A DNA stretch of 64,000 nucleotides from Gp6-AA40 sp036802945. Lineage in GTDB: Bacteria; Acidobacteriota; Vicinamibacteria; Vicinamibacterales; UBA2999. Numbering within the stretch: position 1 is the stretch's first letter; each line of letters starts with the position of its first letter. The DNA is taken from positions 54,880 through 118,879 of the forward strand of contig DAIRVG010000005.1 in the NCBI GenBank assembly GCA_036802945.1, given 5' to 3'. The notes under the pieces are model-generated. The model was not told the origin of the DNA, made no database searches, and saw nothing but the letters and a program-made list of their open reading frames with translations. Shown here piece by piece: positions 49,856 to 58,677 of the stretch. The position numbers and the translations under genes were made by a program.

Positions 49856-51139
49856 ATGAAGCAATCCGATCAGCGCAACGCACAGGACCTGCGGCTGACG
49901 CTCGATCCCGGAGTGCGACGGGGCGCGAAGATCAAGGTGATCGGTGTCGGCGGCGGCGGCAGCAACGCGGTCAACCGCATGGTGGAGGTCGGCCTCTGCG
50001 GCGTCGAATTCATCGTCGCGAACACGGACGCGCAGGCGCTCGATCACAGCAAGGCCGCCGTGAAGATCCAACTCGGTCAGAAGCTGACGAAGGGTCTCGG
50101 CGCCGGCGCGGATCCGAACGTCGGCCGCCAGGCCGCGCTCGAGGACACCGACATGATCATCCAGGCGCTTTCGGGCGCGGACATGATCTTCGTGACGACG
50201 GGCCTGGGCGGCGGCACCGGCACTGGAGCCGCGCCCGTCATCGCCAGCCTCGGTAGCGAGCTTGGCGCGCTGACGATCGGCGTTGTCACGAAGCCTTTCA
50301 AGTTCGAGGGCAAGAAGCGGGCGCTGCACGCGGAAGCAGGGCTCGAGGCGCTTCGTGAATGTGTCGACACGATCATCACGATCCCGAATGAGCGGCTGCT
50401 GCAGGTCGTCGACCGACGGACGACGATAAACGAGGCGTTCGGGCTGGCGGACGACGTGCTGCGGCAGGCGATCCAGGGGATCTCGGATCTGATTCTGGTG
50501 CCGGGGCTGATCAACCTCGACTTTGCCGACGTCAGGACCATCATGTCCGGCATGGGCGTGGCGATGATGGGGACCGGCATGGCCGATGGCGACGGCCGGG
50601 CGATGCATGCCGCTCAGCGCGCGGTGTCGAGCCCGCTGCTCGAGGACAGCTCGGTGACCGGCGCGCGGGGCGTGATCATCAACGTCACGGGCGGTCCCGA
50701 CATGTCGCTGATGGAAGTCAACGAGGCGTCGTCCGTGATCCAGGAATCGGCGCACGAGGACGCGAACATCATATTCGGCGCCGTGATCGATCCGGACCTG
50801 ACGGGGAAGATAAAGATCACGGTGATCGCGACCGGGTTCGATCGCAAGGGGAGCCATCGGACGATTTCCACCGCGGCAGTCCAGACGCCTGTCGACCTGA
50901 CAAACTACACCGCGCATCTCGCGCGTGCCGACGCGGAACACGCCGAACCCGCCGTGCAGACGAAGACGGCCGCACAGTCGGGCAGCCAGGCTGCATCGTT
51001 GACGCTCAACCGCCGGCCTGCGCTCGAGCTGTCTCTTCCGCCGGCCAACGGCGGAGGCGGTCACGAGTCAATGGAGGTGAATGGGCTCGATCTCTCGTCG
51101 CCGCTCGACGTGCCCGCGTTTCTGCGCAGGCAGAATTAG
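49856..51139 (+). CDS. ftsZ: cell division protein FtsZ
   Basis: 427 residues, tubulin homologue. IKVIGVGGGGSNAVNRM, NTDAQAL, tubulin signature GGGTGTGAAP at 118-127 and the T7 synergy loop (LINLDFADVRTIMSG) with its catalytic acids. A variable linker (about 325-410) leads to the conserved C-terminal peptide LDVPAFLRRQN that binds FtsA. Strong ribosome-binding site GAGGAGG. Polymerises into the Z ring. A CAGGGGTC/GACCCCTG stem follows at 51152-51181. Confidence 0.97.
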   Translation: MKQSDQRNAQDLRLTLDPGVRRGAKIKVIGVGGGGSNAVNRMVEVGLCGVEFIVANTDAQALDHSKAAVKIQLGQKLTKGLGAGADPNVGRQAALEDTDMIIQALSGADMIFVTTGLGGGTGTGAAPVIASLGSELGALTIGVVTKPFKFEGKKRALHAEAGLEALRECVDTIITIPNERLLQVVDRRTTINEAFGLADDVLRQAIQGISDLILVPGLINLDFADVRTIMSGMGVAMMGTGMADGDGRAMHAAQRAVSSPLLEDSSVTGARGVIINVTGGPDMSLMEVNEASSVIQESAHEDANIIFGAVIDPDLTGKIKITVIATGFDRKGSHRTISTAAVQTPVDLTNYTAHLARADAEHAEPAVQTKTAAQSGSQAASLTLNRRPALELSLPPANGGGGHESMEVNGLDLSSPLDVPAFLRRQN

Positions 51140-51151
51140 CAGGGCGGCCCA

Positions 51152-51181
51152 CAGGGGTCGCGTACACTAGATAGACCCCTG
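51152..51181 (+). terminator. candidate terminator hairpin after ftsZ
   Basis: CAGGGGTC (51152-51159) faces GACCCCTG (51174-51181) across 14 bases, 12 bases after the ftsZ stop. No T-run follows, so it is not a classical Rho-independent terminator, but it is the only stem at the end of the dcw cluster. Confidence 0.4.
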
Positions 51182-51246
51182 ACACGCGAGTACGGCGGCG
51201 TCGCAGCTCGACTGCGCGCCAGAGTCCGGGGCGGTTATCTGTACCC

Positions 51247-52995
51247 ATGAAACCCTGGCACCTGCAGCGTGAGCGCGCCCGCGAGCTCCTCTCCAAAGAG
51301 GTGGGCTACGTGTCGAAGCCGCATGGCGGCCGGCTGCGCGTGGCTCTCGCATTTCCCAATACCTACTTCGTCGGGATGTCGAACCTGGGCTTTCAGACGG
51401 TGTACAAGCTGTTCAACGCGGAAGAGGACATCGTCTGCGAGCGGGTATTCCTGCCACCGAAGAGTGAGCTTGCCGCGCAGCTGTTGAGCGGCGAGCGGCT
51501 CGTGACGATCGAGTCCCAGACGCCCGTCAACGATTTCGACATCTTCGCGTTTTCGGTATCGTTCGAGTGGGACTACACGAACGTACTCGCGTTGCTGCGG
51601 CTGGCAGGGCTCAAGCCGCGCGCCGGCGAGCGCACACATCACGACCCGCTCGTCATGATCGGCGGGGCCGTCACGTTCGTGAACCCTGAGCCGCTCGCGC
51701 TGTTCGCGGACATCATCGCGGCCGGCGAGGGCGAGGCGCTCATTCCTTCACTGCTCACCGCGTTCAAGGGGGCATCCGATCGCGCCGATCTGCTTCGACG
51801 CCTTTGTACCGAGCGCGGGTTCTACGTACCGTCGTTCTACGACGTGCGGCACAACGACGACGGCACGATCGAAGCCTTCGCGCCGAAACCCGGCACCGGC
51901 GCGCCCCCGATCGTCAAGAAGGCGGCATTGCGGACGACCGATGCGGTGGATCCGCCGGCGACGACGATCTTCACGCCCGATACCGAGTTCGGCTCGCGCT
52001 TCCTCGTGGAAGTCGTCCGCGGCTGTGCGAACCTGTGCCGCTTCTGCTGGGCGGGATACAACTACCTGCCTGTGCGCGCGTTTCCGAAGGACAGAATCCT
52101 GCAGCTGGCCCAGCGCGCTCGCAGTCACTCCAACCGGGTAGGCCTCGTCTCGATCGCGCTGTGCGATCACCCCGACATCGAAGAGATCCTGACGCGGCTC
52201 GTCGAGATGGGCTACTCGATCAGCCCGGCATCGCTGCGGCTCGACGACCTGACGCCGACGATCCTCCGCCTGCTGCGACAGAGCGGCGAGCGCACGATCA
52301 CGATTGCGCCGGAGACGGGATCGGATCGCCTGCGCCGCGTCATCAACAAGACGATCACGAACGAAGAGATCCTCGCGGCTGCGGAGCTGATCTTCGCCAG
52401 CGGCTTCGAGAACCTGAAGCTGTACTTCATGATCGCTCTGCCGACGGAGACCGAGGACGATCTCGTCGCGATCCGTGATCTCTCGGTGCAGCTCCGCGAC
52501 GTGATGATGCGTCATGCGCGCGGCCGGGGGCACGTCGGCCGAATCGTCGGGAGCGTCAACCCGCTCGTGCCCAAGCCAGGTACCGCCTACCAGTGGCTGC
52601 CGATGGAGGATGACAGCTCTATCGAGCGGAAGATCCGCCGCATGCGAATGCTGATGGCGGATATCGACAACGTCTACTTCAACATCAAGTCCGAACGGCA
52701 TTCGTTCTACCAGGCGCTGCTGTCGCTCGGCGACCGGCGCGTGGCGCCGGTGATCGAGGCGGCGGAGCGGAACGGCGGCAACTGGCGCGCGGCCCTCGCG
52801 GAAACGGGCGTCGATGCCAGTTTCTTCGTCTTCCGGGATCGCACCCACGACGCGGTGCTGCCCTGGGACATCATTGACGGGGGCCTCAAGGACAATTTCT
52901 TCCGCTCCGAGTTCGACAAGTCGCTGCGCGAGGAGTCGACACTCCCACCGAAGCGGCAGAAGGAAAACGCCCGGCTGTTGCCGGTGCTCCAGTAG
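51247..52995 (+). CDS. radical SAM protein, TIGR03960 type
   Basis: 582 residues. An N-terminal B12-binding-like domain (RVALAFPNTYFVGMSNLGFQTVY) precedes a radical SAM core with the 4Fe-4S triad in EVVRGCANLCRFCWAGY (CxxxCxxC), and ITIAPETGSDRLRRVINK. Matches the TIGR03960 family of unknown function, often paired with a TIGR03936/DUF2344 protein, which is absent here. Its stop shares a base with the next GTG. Confidence 0.82.
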   Translation: MKPWHLQRERARELLSKEVGYVSKPHGGRLRVALAFPNTYFVGMSNLGFQTVYKLFNAEEDIVCERVFLPPKSELAAQLLSGERLVTIESQTPVNDFDIFAFSVSFEWDYTNVLALLRLAGLKPRAGERTHHDPLVMIGGAVTFVNPEPLALFADIIAAGEGEALIPSLLTAFKGASDRADLLRRLCTERGFYVPSFYDVRHNDDGTIEAFAPKPGTGAPPIVKKAALRTTDAVDPPATTIFTPDTEFGSRFLVEVVRGCANLCRFCWAGYNYLPVRAFPKDRILQLAQRARSHSNRVGLVSIALCDHPDIEEILTRLVEMGYSISPASLRLDDLTPTILRLLRQSGERTITIAPETGSDRLRRVINKTITNEEILAAAELIFASGFENLKLYFMIALPTETEDDLVAIRDLSVQLRDVMMRHARGRGHVGRIVGSVNPLVPKPGTAYQWLPMEDDSSIERKIRRMRMLMADIDNVYFNIKSERHSFYQALLSLGDRRVAPVIEAAERNGGNWRAALAETGVDASFFVFRDRTHDAVLPWDIIDGGLKDNFFRSEFDKSLREESTLPPKRQKENARLLPVLQ

Positions 52996-54797
52996 TGCGG
53001 CGCTTGCCGCGACGAAGCGCGAAGCGCGAAGTCGGGCGGCTGCTCGTTGCGGCGGGCACATGCGCTCTCGTCCTCCTCTTCATCGTCATCATCACAGGCG
53101 GCTTCACCATCCGCGCGGGACCGCTGTACTTCTCCGCGCACAACTGGCGCGGGCCAGCGCTCATCGCGCTCGTCGCGTTCGGGGCCGCTGCATTCGCCGG
53201 TCGCGCCACGTTTCTGAACGCCGCCTCGTCAACGTGGAACTTTGTTGACGAGCACGCGCTGGCGATCGTGACCGTTGTCGCCGCTGCAACCGCCGGCGTC
53301 GGCGTCGGCTACGGCACCTATTCCGCTTCGGGATCGGACGCGTCGGGATATATCAGCGAGGCGCAACTTCTCAGCTCCGCCCGTATCGCCATCGAAGAGC
53401 CGCTGGCGCAACAAGTGGCGTGGCCCAACGCCACGTGGGCGTTCTCGCCACTCGGCTATCGGCCCGGCAGAACGGCAGGCGAGCTGGTGCCGACCTATCC
53501 GGCTGGCTTGCCGTTGTCGATTGCGCCTGTCTTCCTCCTTGAGAATGAGCTGGCCGCGTACCTCGTGGTGCCTTTTCTCGGGGCCTTCGCGGTGCTCTTC
53601 ACCTATGCGCTCGGAGCGCGGCTGCATTCCCGTCCGGCGGGTATCGCCGCCGCGGCGCTGCTGGCGACGAGCCCGGTCTTTCTGTTCCAACTGGTCCAGC
53701 CGATGAGCGACGTTGCTGTCACCGCCTGGTGGGCACTGGCGTTTGTCTTCGCGCTATCACCGGTGCCCGGTTCTCCGCTTGCCGCCGGCGCTGCCGCGGG
53801 ACTGGCTGTACTCACGCGCCCGAATCTTCTCCCGCTCGCGGCGATTGTGGCGCTGGCGGTGATCAACTGGCCGCGCGGTGGCCATGACCGCCGGCTGCAA
53901 CGGCGCACCGTATTTGCGTTCGTCGCCGGCATCGCGCCGGCGATTGGCGTGTTCGTGTTCCTCCAGTGGCGTCTGTACGGCAGCCCGTTCATGTCAGGGT
54001 ACGGTTCGGCCGGCGAGCTGTTCGCTGGCAGCAACATCGCTCCCAACATCTCGGCGTATGCCAACAGAGTCCTTCACGGCGAACGAGCGGCGCTTGGCCT
54101 TGCAACGCTCGCCGTGATTCTCTTGCTCGTGCGCCGCGGTCACGGCGAGGACAGCCCGGGCCTCAAGCGGCCGCTCGTGCTGGCGACGCTGGCCGCCGGC
54201 ATGGTCGTTGTGTTGTACATGCCCTACGCAGTGTTTGCTGAGTGGTCCTACCTCCGCTTCCTTCTTCCCGCGTTTCCGTTGCTGTTCGTCCTCGTTGGCG
54301 CACTCCTCGTCAACGCATCGCTGCGTCTCCCGTCGCCGATTCGCGGTCTCGTGTTCATCGCGGCGCTCACCATCGCCTGTTCGCTGAACATCCTCCTGGC
54401 GGACCAGGAGCAGGCGTTCAACCTCCGCCGATACGAGTCCCGGTATCGCATGGCAGGCGCTTACCTCAAGGCCGCGCTGCCCTCGGACGCGGTCATCGTT
54501 GCGGTGCAGGAAAGCGGGAGCGCCCGCTATTACGTCGGCGTGCCGATTCTTCGATGGGATCAGCTCGACGTCGACCTCGATACCGCGCTGGCAGCAATGC
54601 TGGCGATCGGGCGGCACCCTGTCCTGCTCGTGGAAGACTGGGAGACTCCCGATCTTCGAATGAGATTCCCCACATCGGCGAACGCGCGCCTCGACTGGCC
54701 TGCCCGAGCCGAGTTCGGCGATGAGACGCGCGTCCGCCTGTTCGATCCGACTGACCGGGGCGCGACCAGGGATTGGCCTGCGGATCGGGTCCATTGA
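52995..54797 (+). CDS. multi-spanning GT-C type glycosyltransferase, predicted
   Basis: 600 residues. About 11-12 membrane helices begin with LLVAAGTCALVLLFIVIITGG. A periplasmic loop after the second helix pair (ASGSDASGYISEAQLL) carries acidic residues typical of ArnT/GT-C enzymes that use polyprenyl-phosphate sugars, and a periplasmic C-terminal domain (YRMAGAYLKAALPSDAVIVAV) follows. The donor could be the product of the Dpm1-like enzyme at 29213-29914 (inference). GTG overlaps the previous stop by one base. Confidence 0.75.
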   Translation: MRRLPRRSAKREVGRLLVAAGTCALVLLFIVIITGGFTIRAGPLYFSAHNWRGPALIALVAFGAAAFAGRATFLNAASSTWNFVDEHALAIVTVVAAATAGVGVGYGTYSASGSDASGYISEAQLLSSARIAIEEPLAQQVAWPNATWAFSPLGYRPGRTAGELVPTYPAGLPLSIAPVFLLENELAAYLVVPFLGAFAVLFTYALGARLHSRPAGIAAAALLATSPVFLFQLVQPMSDVAVTAWWALAFVFALSPVPGSPLAAGAAAGLAVLTRPNLLPLAAIVALAVINWPRGGHDRRLQRRTVFAFVAGIAPAIGVFVFLQWRLYGSPFMSGYGSAGELFAGSNIAPNISAYANRVLHGERAALGLATLAVILLLVRRGHGEDSPGLKRPLVLATLAAGMVVVLYMPYAVFAEWSYLRFLLPAFPLLFVLVGALLVNASLRLPSPIRGLVFIAALTIACSLNILLADQEQAFNLRRYESRYRMAGAYLKAALPSDAVIVAVQESGSARYYVGVPILRWDQLDVDLDTALAAMLAIGRHPVLLVEDWETPDLRMRFPTSANARLDWPARAEFGDETRVRLFDPTDRGATRDWPADRVH

Positions 54798-54819
54798 TCG
54801 GTGCGCGTCCAACGCGGTC

Positions 54820-55134
54820 CTACGACGCGACGGCGGCCTTCTCCTCGAATTCCGCGTACGCCTCGAGGATCAGCTCGCGAACGCGATCCTGGGCGGTCGC
54901 ATCGCCGGTCGGGCGGAGCAGGGCAAAGCTACGCCGCTCGCCGTTGACCGAGTAGGTACGCGCCGGGAACGTGACGTTGCGGCCGCCACCGGTCCGCCGT
55001 TCCCACACAGTGAAGCCAATCAGTTTCAGGCCGTCGAGGACGCCCTCCGTGAAATGAAGTTCTGCCTCGGCAAGCTTGCCTGGGGGGTTGCTCTTATCGT
55101 TTGTTGTGAATTTGACGACCACGGCGTCCTCCAT
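54820..55134 (-). CDS. small SpoVG-like protein
   Basis: 104 residues. VVVKFTTNDKSN, ELHFTEGVLDGLKLIGFTVWERR, NVTFPARTYSVNGERRSFALLRP and RVRELILEAYAEFEE give a strand-rich core with a C-terminal helix, reminiscent of SpoVG in strand order and the closing helix. This is a weak resemblance and not a confident family assignment. No domain with a known activity. Starts 145 bases downstream of pgeF on the same strand. Confidence 0.6.
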   Translation of the reverse strand: MEDAVVVKFTTNDKSNPPGKLAEAELHFTEGVLDGLKLIGFTVWERRTGGGRNVTFPARTYSVNGERRSFALLRPTGDATAQDRVRELILEAYAEFEEKAAVAS

Positions 55135-55279
55135 GTGCGCTGGCGCCGCGAAGAGGGCAAAGGAGGGGCCCGGATGGATCCGCGATCGGTGTCGCTGGAA
55201 GTGATTCAGTGGTCAGGTGTTGGGCGGCGGCGCGCGATTCGTGCCGGATCGCCCTCTTCTCACCTGTTAACCCGGGTTG

Positions 55280-56116
55280 TCAGTTGCGGGCCTCCGAAGC
55301 CCTGATGACGCCCGCGATGCGCCCTGCCCGTTCCTTCTCGGCGCGATACGACGTCAGGACGTCGAGATGCATGGCGGTGCAGAGCCCCGCGAGGTGAATA
55401 TTGTGTGCTGCCACGCCCGCAAGAATCAGCTGGTCGCGGTTCGCGCCCGGCACGTCGAGCCGCATCCGTGGTCCGTCAGTTGCACTCGGGACTGGCCGGA
55501 AACCGCCGCGGGGAGCGGGCGGCGCCTGGAACCAGCGCTCGATCAAATACCTCTCGTGTCCCGCTGATGCGAACGCGTCGACGACGTCCGTTCCGACTTC
55601 GTAGCAGCAGGGACCGATCGCCGGACCAATCGCAACAACGACGTCCTCAGGCCGGCTCTCGAACTCGCGTCCCATGGTCTCGAGCGCGGCCAGCGTGACG
55701 CGCGCAGCCGTGCCCCGCCAGCCCGCATGAACCGCCGCGACGACGCCAGTCCGACGATCGGCCATCAACAGGGGAACGCAGTCCGCCGCGCGGACGACGA
55801 GGGCGATGTCCGGCTCGGCGGACACCACGCCATCCGCGTCCGGACGATGGGTCTGCAGTGCCGCCAGCGCGGGGCCGTCGATACCGCGAGGAATCGTGAT
55901 GACGCGACGACCGTGCACCTGGTTGAGCGTGATGAATCGATCCGGTGCCACACCAGCCGAGGGGGCCAGCTTCTTCCACGACTCGCGCGACGGTAACTCC
56001 AGTTGTCGTGTTGTAAACAGGTGTTGCGCGGCCTCACCGAGCGGCAGGCACGTGAGCGCTGAGCCCCATGTCTCGCGCGTCCAGTGGAAGGCCTCAGGAA
56101 CCGGCGGCAGGGTCAT
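55280..56116 (-). CDS. pgeF: peptidoglycan editing factor PgeF (laccase-domain)
   Basis: 278 residues. LNQVHGRRVITIPRG (first His), DADGVV, VVRAADCVPLLMAD (Cys) and AAVHAGWRGTAARVTLAAL (second His) form the zinc site of the YfiH/PgeF family, which removes wrongly added L-Ser-type residues from peptidoglycan precursors. ATG 56116 is the first at the conserved N-terminus; the region upstream is antisense to acpS. Divergent from acpS by 16 bases, fitting a cell-wall neighbourhood. Confidence 0.9.
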   Translation of the reverse strand: MTLPPVPEAFHWTRETWGSALTCLPLGEAAQHLFTTRQLELPSRESWKKLAPSAGVAPDRFITLNQVHGRRVITIPRGIDGPALAALQTHRPDADGVVSAEPDIALVVRAADCVPLLMADRRTGVVAAVHAGWRGTAARVTLAALETMGREFESRPEDVVVAIGPAIGPCCYEVGTDVVDAFASAGHERYLIERWFQAPPAPRGGFRPVPSATDGPRMRLDVPGANRDQLILAGVAAHNIHLAGLCTAMHLDVLTSYRAEKERAGRIAGVIRASEARN

Positions 56117-56132
56117 GTAGGATGTGGACCAG

Positions 56133-56513
56133 ATGCAGATTATAGGTGTGGGTCTCGACGCGACCGAGATCGAACGCGTCGCGGACATGATCGAGCGCTA
56201 CGGCGACCGGTTCCTCCAACGGGTGTTCACAGAGGAAGAGATCGCCTATTGTCGCGCCAGGAGGGACTTTGCCTCGTCATTCGCGGCGCGTTTCGCGGCG
56301 AAGGAAGCGGCTATGAAGGCGCTGGGAACCGGCCATTCGCGCGGCGTGTTCTGGACCGGTATCGAGGTCGCGCGGCGCTACGGCCCGCCCCAGATTCGCT
56401 TTCATCGCGGCGCCGCGGAGCGCTTCAAAGCGATGGGTGCCACGACCTCACTTCTGACGCTTACACATTCGCGCGAACTCGCCATAGCGCATGTGATTCT
56501 GCTACGTGATTAG
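56133..56513 (+). CDS. acpS: holo-[acyl-carrier-protein] synthase
   Basis: 126 residues. IIGVGLDATEIERVADMIERYGDRFLQRVFTEEE has the Mg-binding Asp and the typical IGxDxxEIxR start, and FAARFAAKEAAMKALG has the catalytic Glu and CoA-binding Lys. It transfers phosphopantetheine from CoA to ACP. ATG 56133 is preferred to GTG 56124, whose AGGA is too close. Ends at TAG 56511-56513 against tandem hairpins. Confidence 0.94.
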   Translation: MQIIGVGLDATEIERVADMIERYGDRFLQRVFTEEEIAYCRARRDFASSFAARFAAKEAAMKALGTGHSRGVFWTGIEVARRYGPPQIRFHRGAAERFKAMGATTSLLTLTHSRELAIAHVILLRD

Positions 56514-56563
56514 GTCCGGCTGAAGCCGGACCCTATGTAAGTCCGGCTCAAGCCGGACACTAC
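56514..56563. repeat. two tandem GC hairpins, acpS-hbd convergent spacer
   Basis: GTCCGGC-TGAA-GCCGGAC (56514-56531) then CCTAT, and GTCCGGC-TCAA-GCCGGAC (56541-56558) then ACTAC. Both have 7-base stems and 4-base loops, with a CTA(C/T) tail. They lie in the 83-base gap between the convergent acpS and hbd genes and start right after the acpS stop. The first core recurs in frame inside murC. Confidence 0.85.
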
Positions 56564-56596
56564 CGACTCGTACGAGAGTAGGCAGCGCTGCTGGCT

Positions 56597-57448
56597 TCAC
56601 GGGTACGTATAAAACCCGCGCTTCGTCTTGCGGCCGTGGTACCCCGCCAGGACCATTCGCTTCAACAGCGGCGGCGGCGCGAATCGTGGCTCGCGGAACT
56701 CTGCGAACATGATGTTGGCAATGTAATACGTCGTGTCGAGGCCGACGAAGTCCAGCAGCGTGAACGGTCCCATCGGATGGCCGCAACCGAGCTTCATCCC
56801 CGTATCGATGTCCTCGATGGTTCCCAATCCACGCTCGTACTCACGAATCGCGTCGAGTAGATACGGCACGAGCAGCCGGTTCACGATGAAGCCGGGACGA
56901 TCCGGCGCCGCGATCGGTTCCTTTCCCAGCGACGTCGCAAATGACGTCAACGTCTGATTCGTCTCCTCGCTCGTCGTCAGCGCGGGAATCACCTCGACGA
57001 GCTTCATCAGTGGCACTGGATTGAAGAAGTGAAGGCCGCCGAAGCGCTCCGGCCGCTTCGTCGCTGCGGCGAGCTCGGTAATGCATAGCGAAGACGTGTT
57101 GGACACGATGATCGCATCCGGTCGTACGACGGCTTCCACCGCCTGGTAAATTGCGCGCTTCTCGTCGAGATTCTCGACAATCGCCTCGACGACAATGTCG
57201 CAGTCCTTGAAATCTTCGACGCCGGTGGTGCCCGTGAGGTTGGCGAGCGTCGCGGCTTGCGCCGCTTCAGTCACCTTCCCCTTGCTGACGCCGTCCGCCA
57301 GGAATTTCCTGATGCGGCCCAGACCCGCCTGCAAGGCGCCTTCGTTCACTTCGCGGACGATCGTCTTGTAGCCGGCGCCGGCGGCGACCTGCGCGATTCC
57401 CGATCCCATCAGGCCACATCCGACGACAGCCACCGTTCGAATTTCCAT
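56597..57448 (-). CDS. hbd: 3-hydroxybutyryl-CoA dehydrogenase
   Basis: 283 residues. VAVVGCGLMGSGIAQVAAGAG (NAD), VSNTSSLCITELA, HFFNPVPLMKLVEVIPAL (catalytic His with nearby Asn), and the C-terminal RPGFIVNRLLVPYLLDAI with GHPMGPFTLLDFVGLD. Reduces acetoacetyl-CoA or oxidises 3-hydroxybutyryl-CoA. It begins at the thiolase stop (ATG 57448 / stop 57449), so the two are one operon, with thiolase first. Confidence 0.94.
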   Translation of the reverse strand: MEIRTVAVVGCGLMGSGIAQVAAGAGYKTIVREVNEGALQAGLGRIRKFLADGVSKGKVTEAAQAATLANLTGTTGVEDFKDCDIVVEAIVENLDEKRAIYQAVEAVVRPDAIIVSNTSSLCITELAAATKRPERFGGLHFFNPVPLMKLVEVIPALTTSEETNQTLTSFATSLGKEPIAAPDRPGFIVNRLLVPYLLDAIREYERGLGTIEDIDTGMKLGCGHPMGPFTLLDFVGLDTTYYIANIMFAEFREPRFAPPPLLKRMVLAGYHGRKTKRGFYTYP

Positions 57449-58633
57449 CTACAGGACCTCAACGACTGCTGCGATCCCTTGACCGCCGCCGATACAGGCT
57501 GACGCGATGCCGCGCTTGAGCCCTCGCCGGCGCAGCTCCAGCGTCAGTGTCAGGAGCAGGCGCGCGCCCGTCGCCCCAAGCGGATGCCCCAGCGCGATCG
57601 CCCCGCCATTCACGTTCACCCGCTCGCGATCGAGACCGAGTTCCTTTTCGACGGAGAGGTATTGTGCCGCGAACGCTTCGTTGATTTCGAAGAGGTCGAT
57701 GTCGGCCAGCGACAGATTCTGCTTCTCCAGCAATTTGCGGATCGCCGGGGCAGGTCCCATTCCCATGATGCTGGGATCGACGCCGACCGTCGCCCAACCC
57801 GCGAGGCGCGCGATCGGCGCGAGTCCACGGCTCTTTGCACCGGCCTCGGATGCCAGAATCACTGCCGCGCCGCCGTCGACGATGCCGCTCGCGTTGCCGG
57901 CAGTCACGGTCCCTTCCTTCGAGAACGCGGCGTTCAGCTTCGCGAGCCCTTCGAGCGTTGTGTCGGGCCGCATATGATCATCGCGGTCAACGGTCGTCGT
58001 TCCGCGGCGTGTCTTGATCTCCACCGGTACCACTTCCTCTGCGAGCCGCCCCTGCTTCCACGCGTCGTCCGCGAGCTTCTGGCTGCGAATCGCATAGCGA
58101 TCCTGTTCCTCGCGCGAGATGCTGTACTTCGCCGCGCACTTTTCGGCGGTCTCCGCCATGAAGAGGCCGCACATCGTGTCGCGCAAGCCCTCGTACAGCG
58201 AATCCTCGAGGGCTCCCTGCCCAAGCTTCAACCCGGCGCGCAGGCCGCGGATCACGTGCGGCGCCTGGCTCATGTTCTCGACCCCGCCCGTGAGGACGAC
58301 GTCGGCTTCGCCGGCGAGGATGTGATGCGCGCCGCTCACGGCAGCCTGGATGCCGGAACCACAGAGGCGGTTGACGGTCAGCGCGGGTACCTCGATGGGG
58401 ACGCACGCCTTCAGCGCAATGTGCCGCGCGCCGTAGATCGCGTCCGCGCTCGTCTGCAGGACATTGCCGAACACAACGTGTTCGATCCATTCCGGCTTCA
58501 CGCCGGTTTTCTGAAACGCGCCTCGCGCCGCGATCGCGCCGAGGTCGATCGCCGACACGTCCTTCAATGCACCCACGTACTCCGTCATCGGCGTGCGGGC
58601 GCCGCCGACGATCAACACATCTTTGGTGGCCAT
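57449..58633 (-). CDS. atoB: acetyl-CoA C-acetyltransferase (thiolase)
   Basis: 394 residues. Nucleophile Cys91 in TVNRLCGSGIQAA, ALGHPLGATGARLLL (His) and ACIGGGQGIA (second Cys). The GGGQG end and QTSADAIYGARH segment fit the degradative or biosynthetic acetoacetyl-CoA thiolases rather than the FadA type seen at 5726-6910. Directly followed by hbd, so the pair can interconvert acetyl-CoA and 3-hydroxybutyryl-CoA. Confidence 0.93.
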   Translation of the reverse strand: MATKDVLIVGGARTPMTEYVGALKDVSAIDLGAIAARGAFQKTGVKPEWIEHVVFGNVLQTSADAIYGARHIALKACVPIEVPALTVNRLCGSGIQAAVSGAHHILAGEADVVLTGGVENMSQAPHVIRGLRAGLKLGQGALEDSLYEGLRDTMCGLFMAETAEKCAAKYSISREEQDRYAIRSQKLADDAWKQGRLAEEVVPVEIKTRRGTTTVDRDDHMRPDTTLEGLAKLNAAFSKEGTVTAGNASGIVDGGAAVILASEAGAKSRGLAPIARLAGWATVGVDPSIMGMGPAPAIRKLLEKQNLSLADIDLFEINEAFAAQYLSVEKELGLDRERVNVNGGAIALGHPLGATGARLLLTLTLELRRRGLKRGIASACIGGGQGIAAVVEVL

Positions 58634-58643
58634 TGTTCCCCTC

Positions 58644-58669
58644 AGGCGGACCTAAAGGTCCGCCTCTAC
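58644..58669. repeat. GC hairpin with CTAC tail, thiolase upstream
   Basis: AGGCGGACC (58644-58652), loop TAAA, GGTCCGCCT (58657-58665), then CTAC. It sits between the acyl-CoA synthetase stop and the thiolase start, on the minus-strand operon. Stem 9, loop 4, same tail as the copies at 39888 and 49817. Confidence 0.85.
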
Positions 58670-58677
58670 GACTCTCT

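Noticed and set aside
55200..55225. Further heptamer tract upstream of the SpoVG-like gene
   Set aside because: AGTGATT, CAGTGGT, CAGGTGT is too degenerate to separate from chance.
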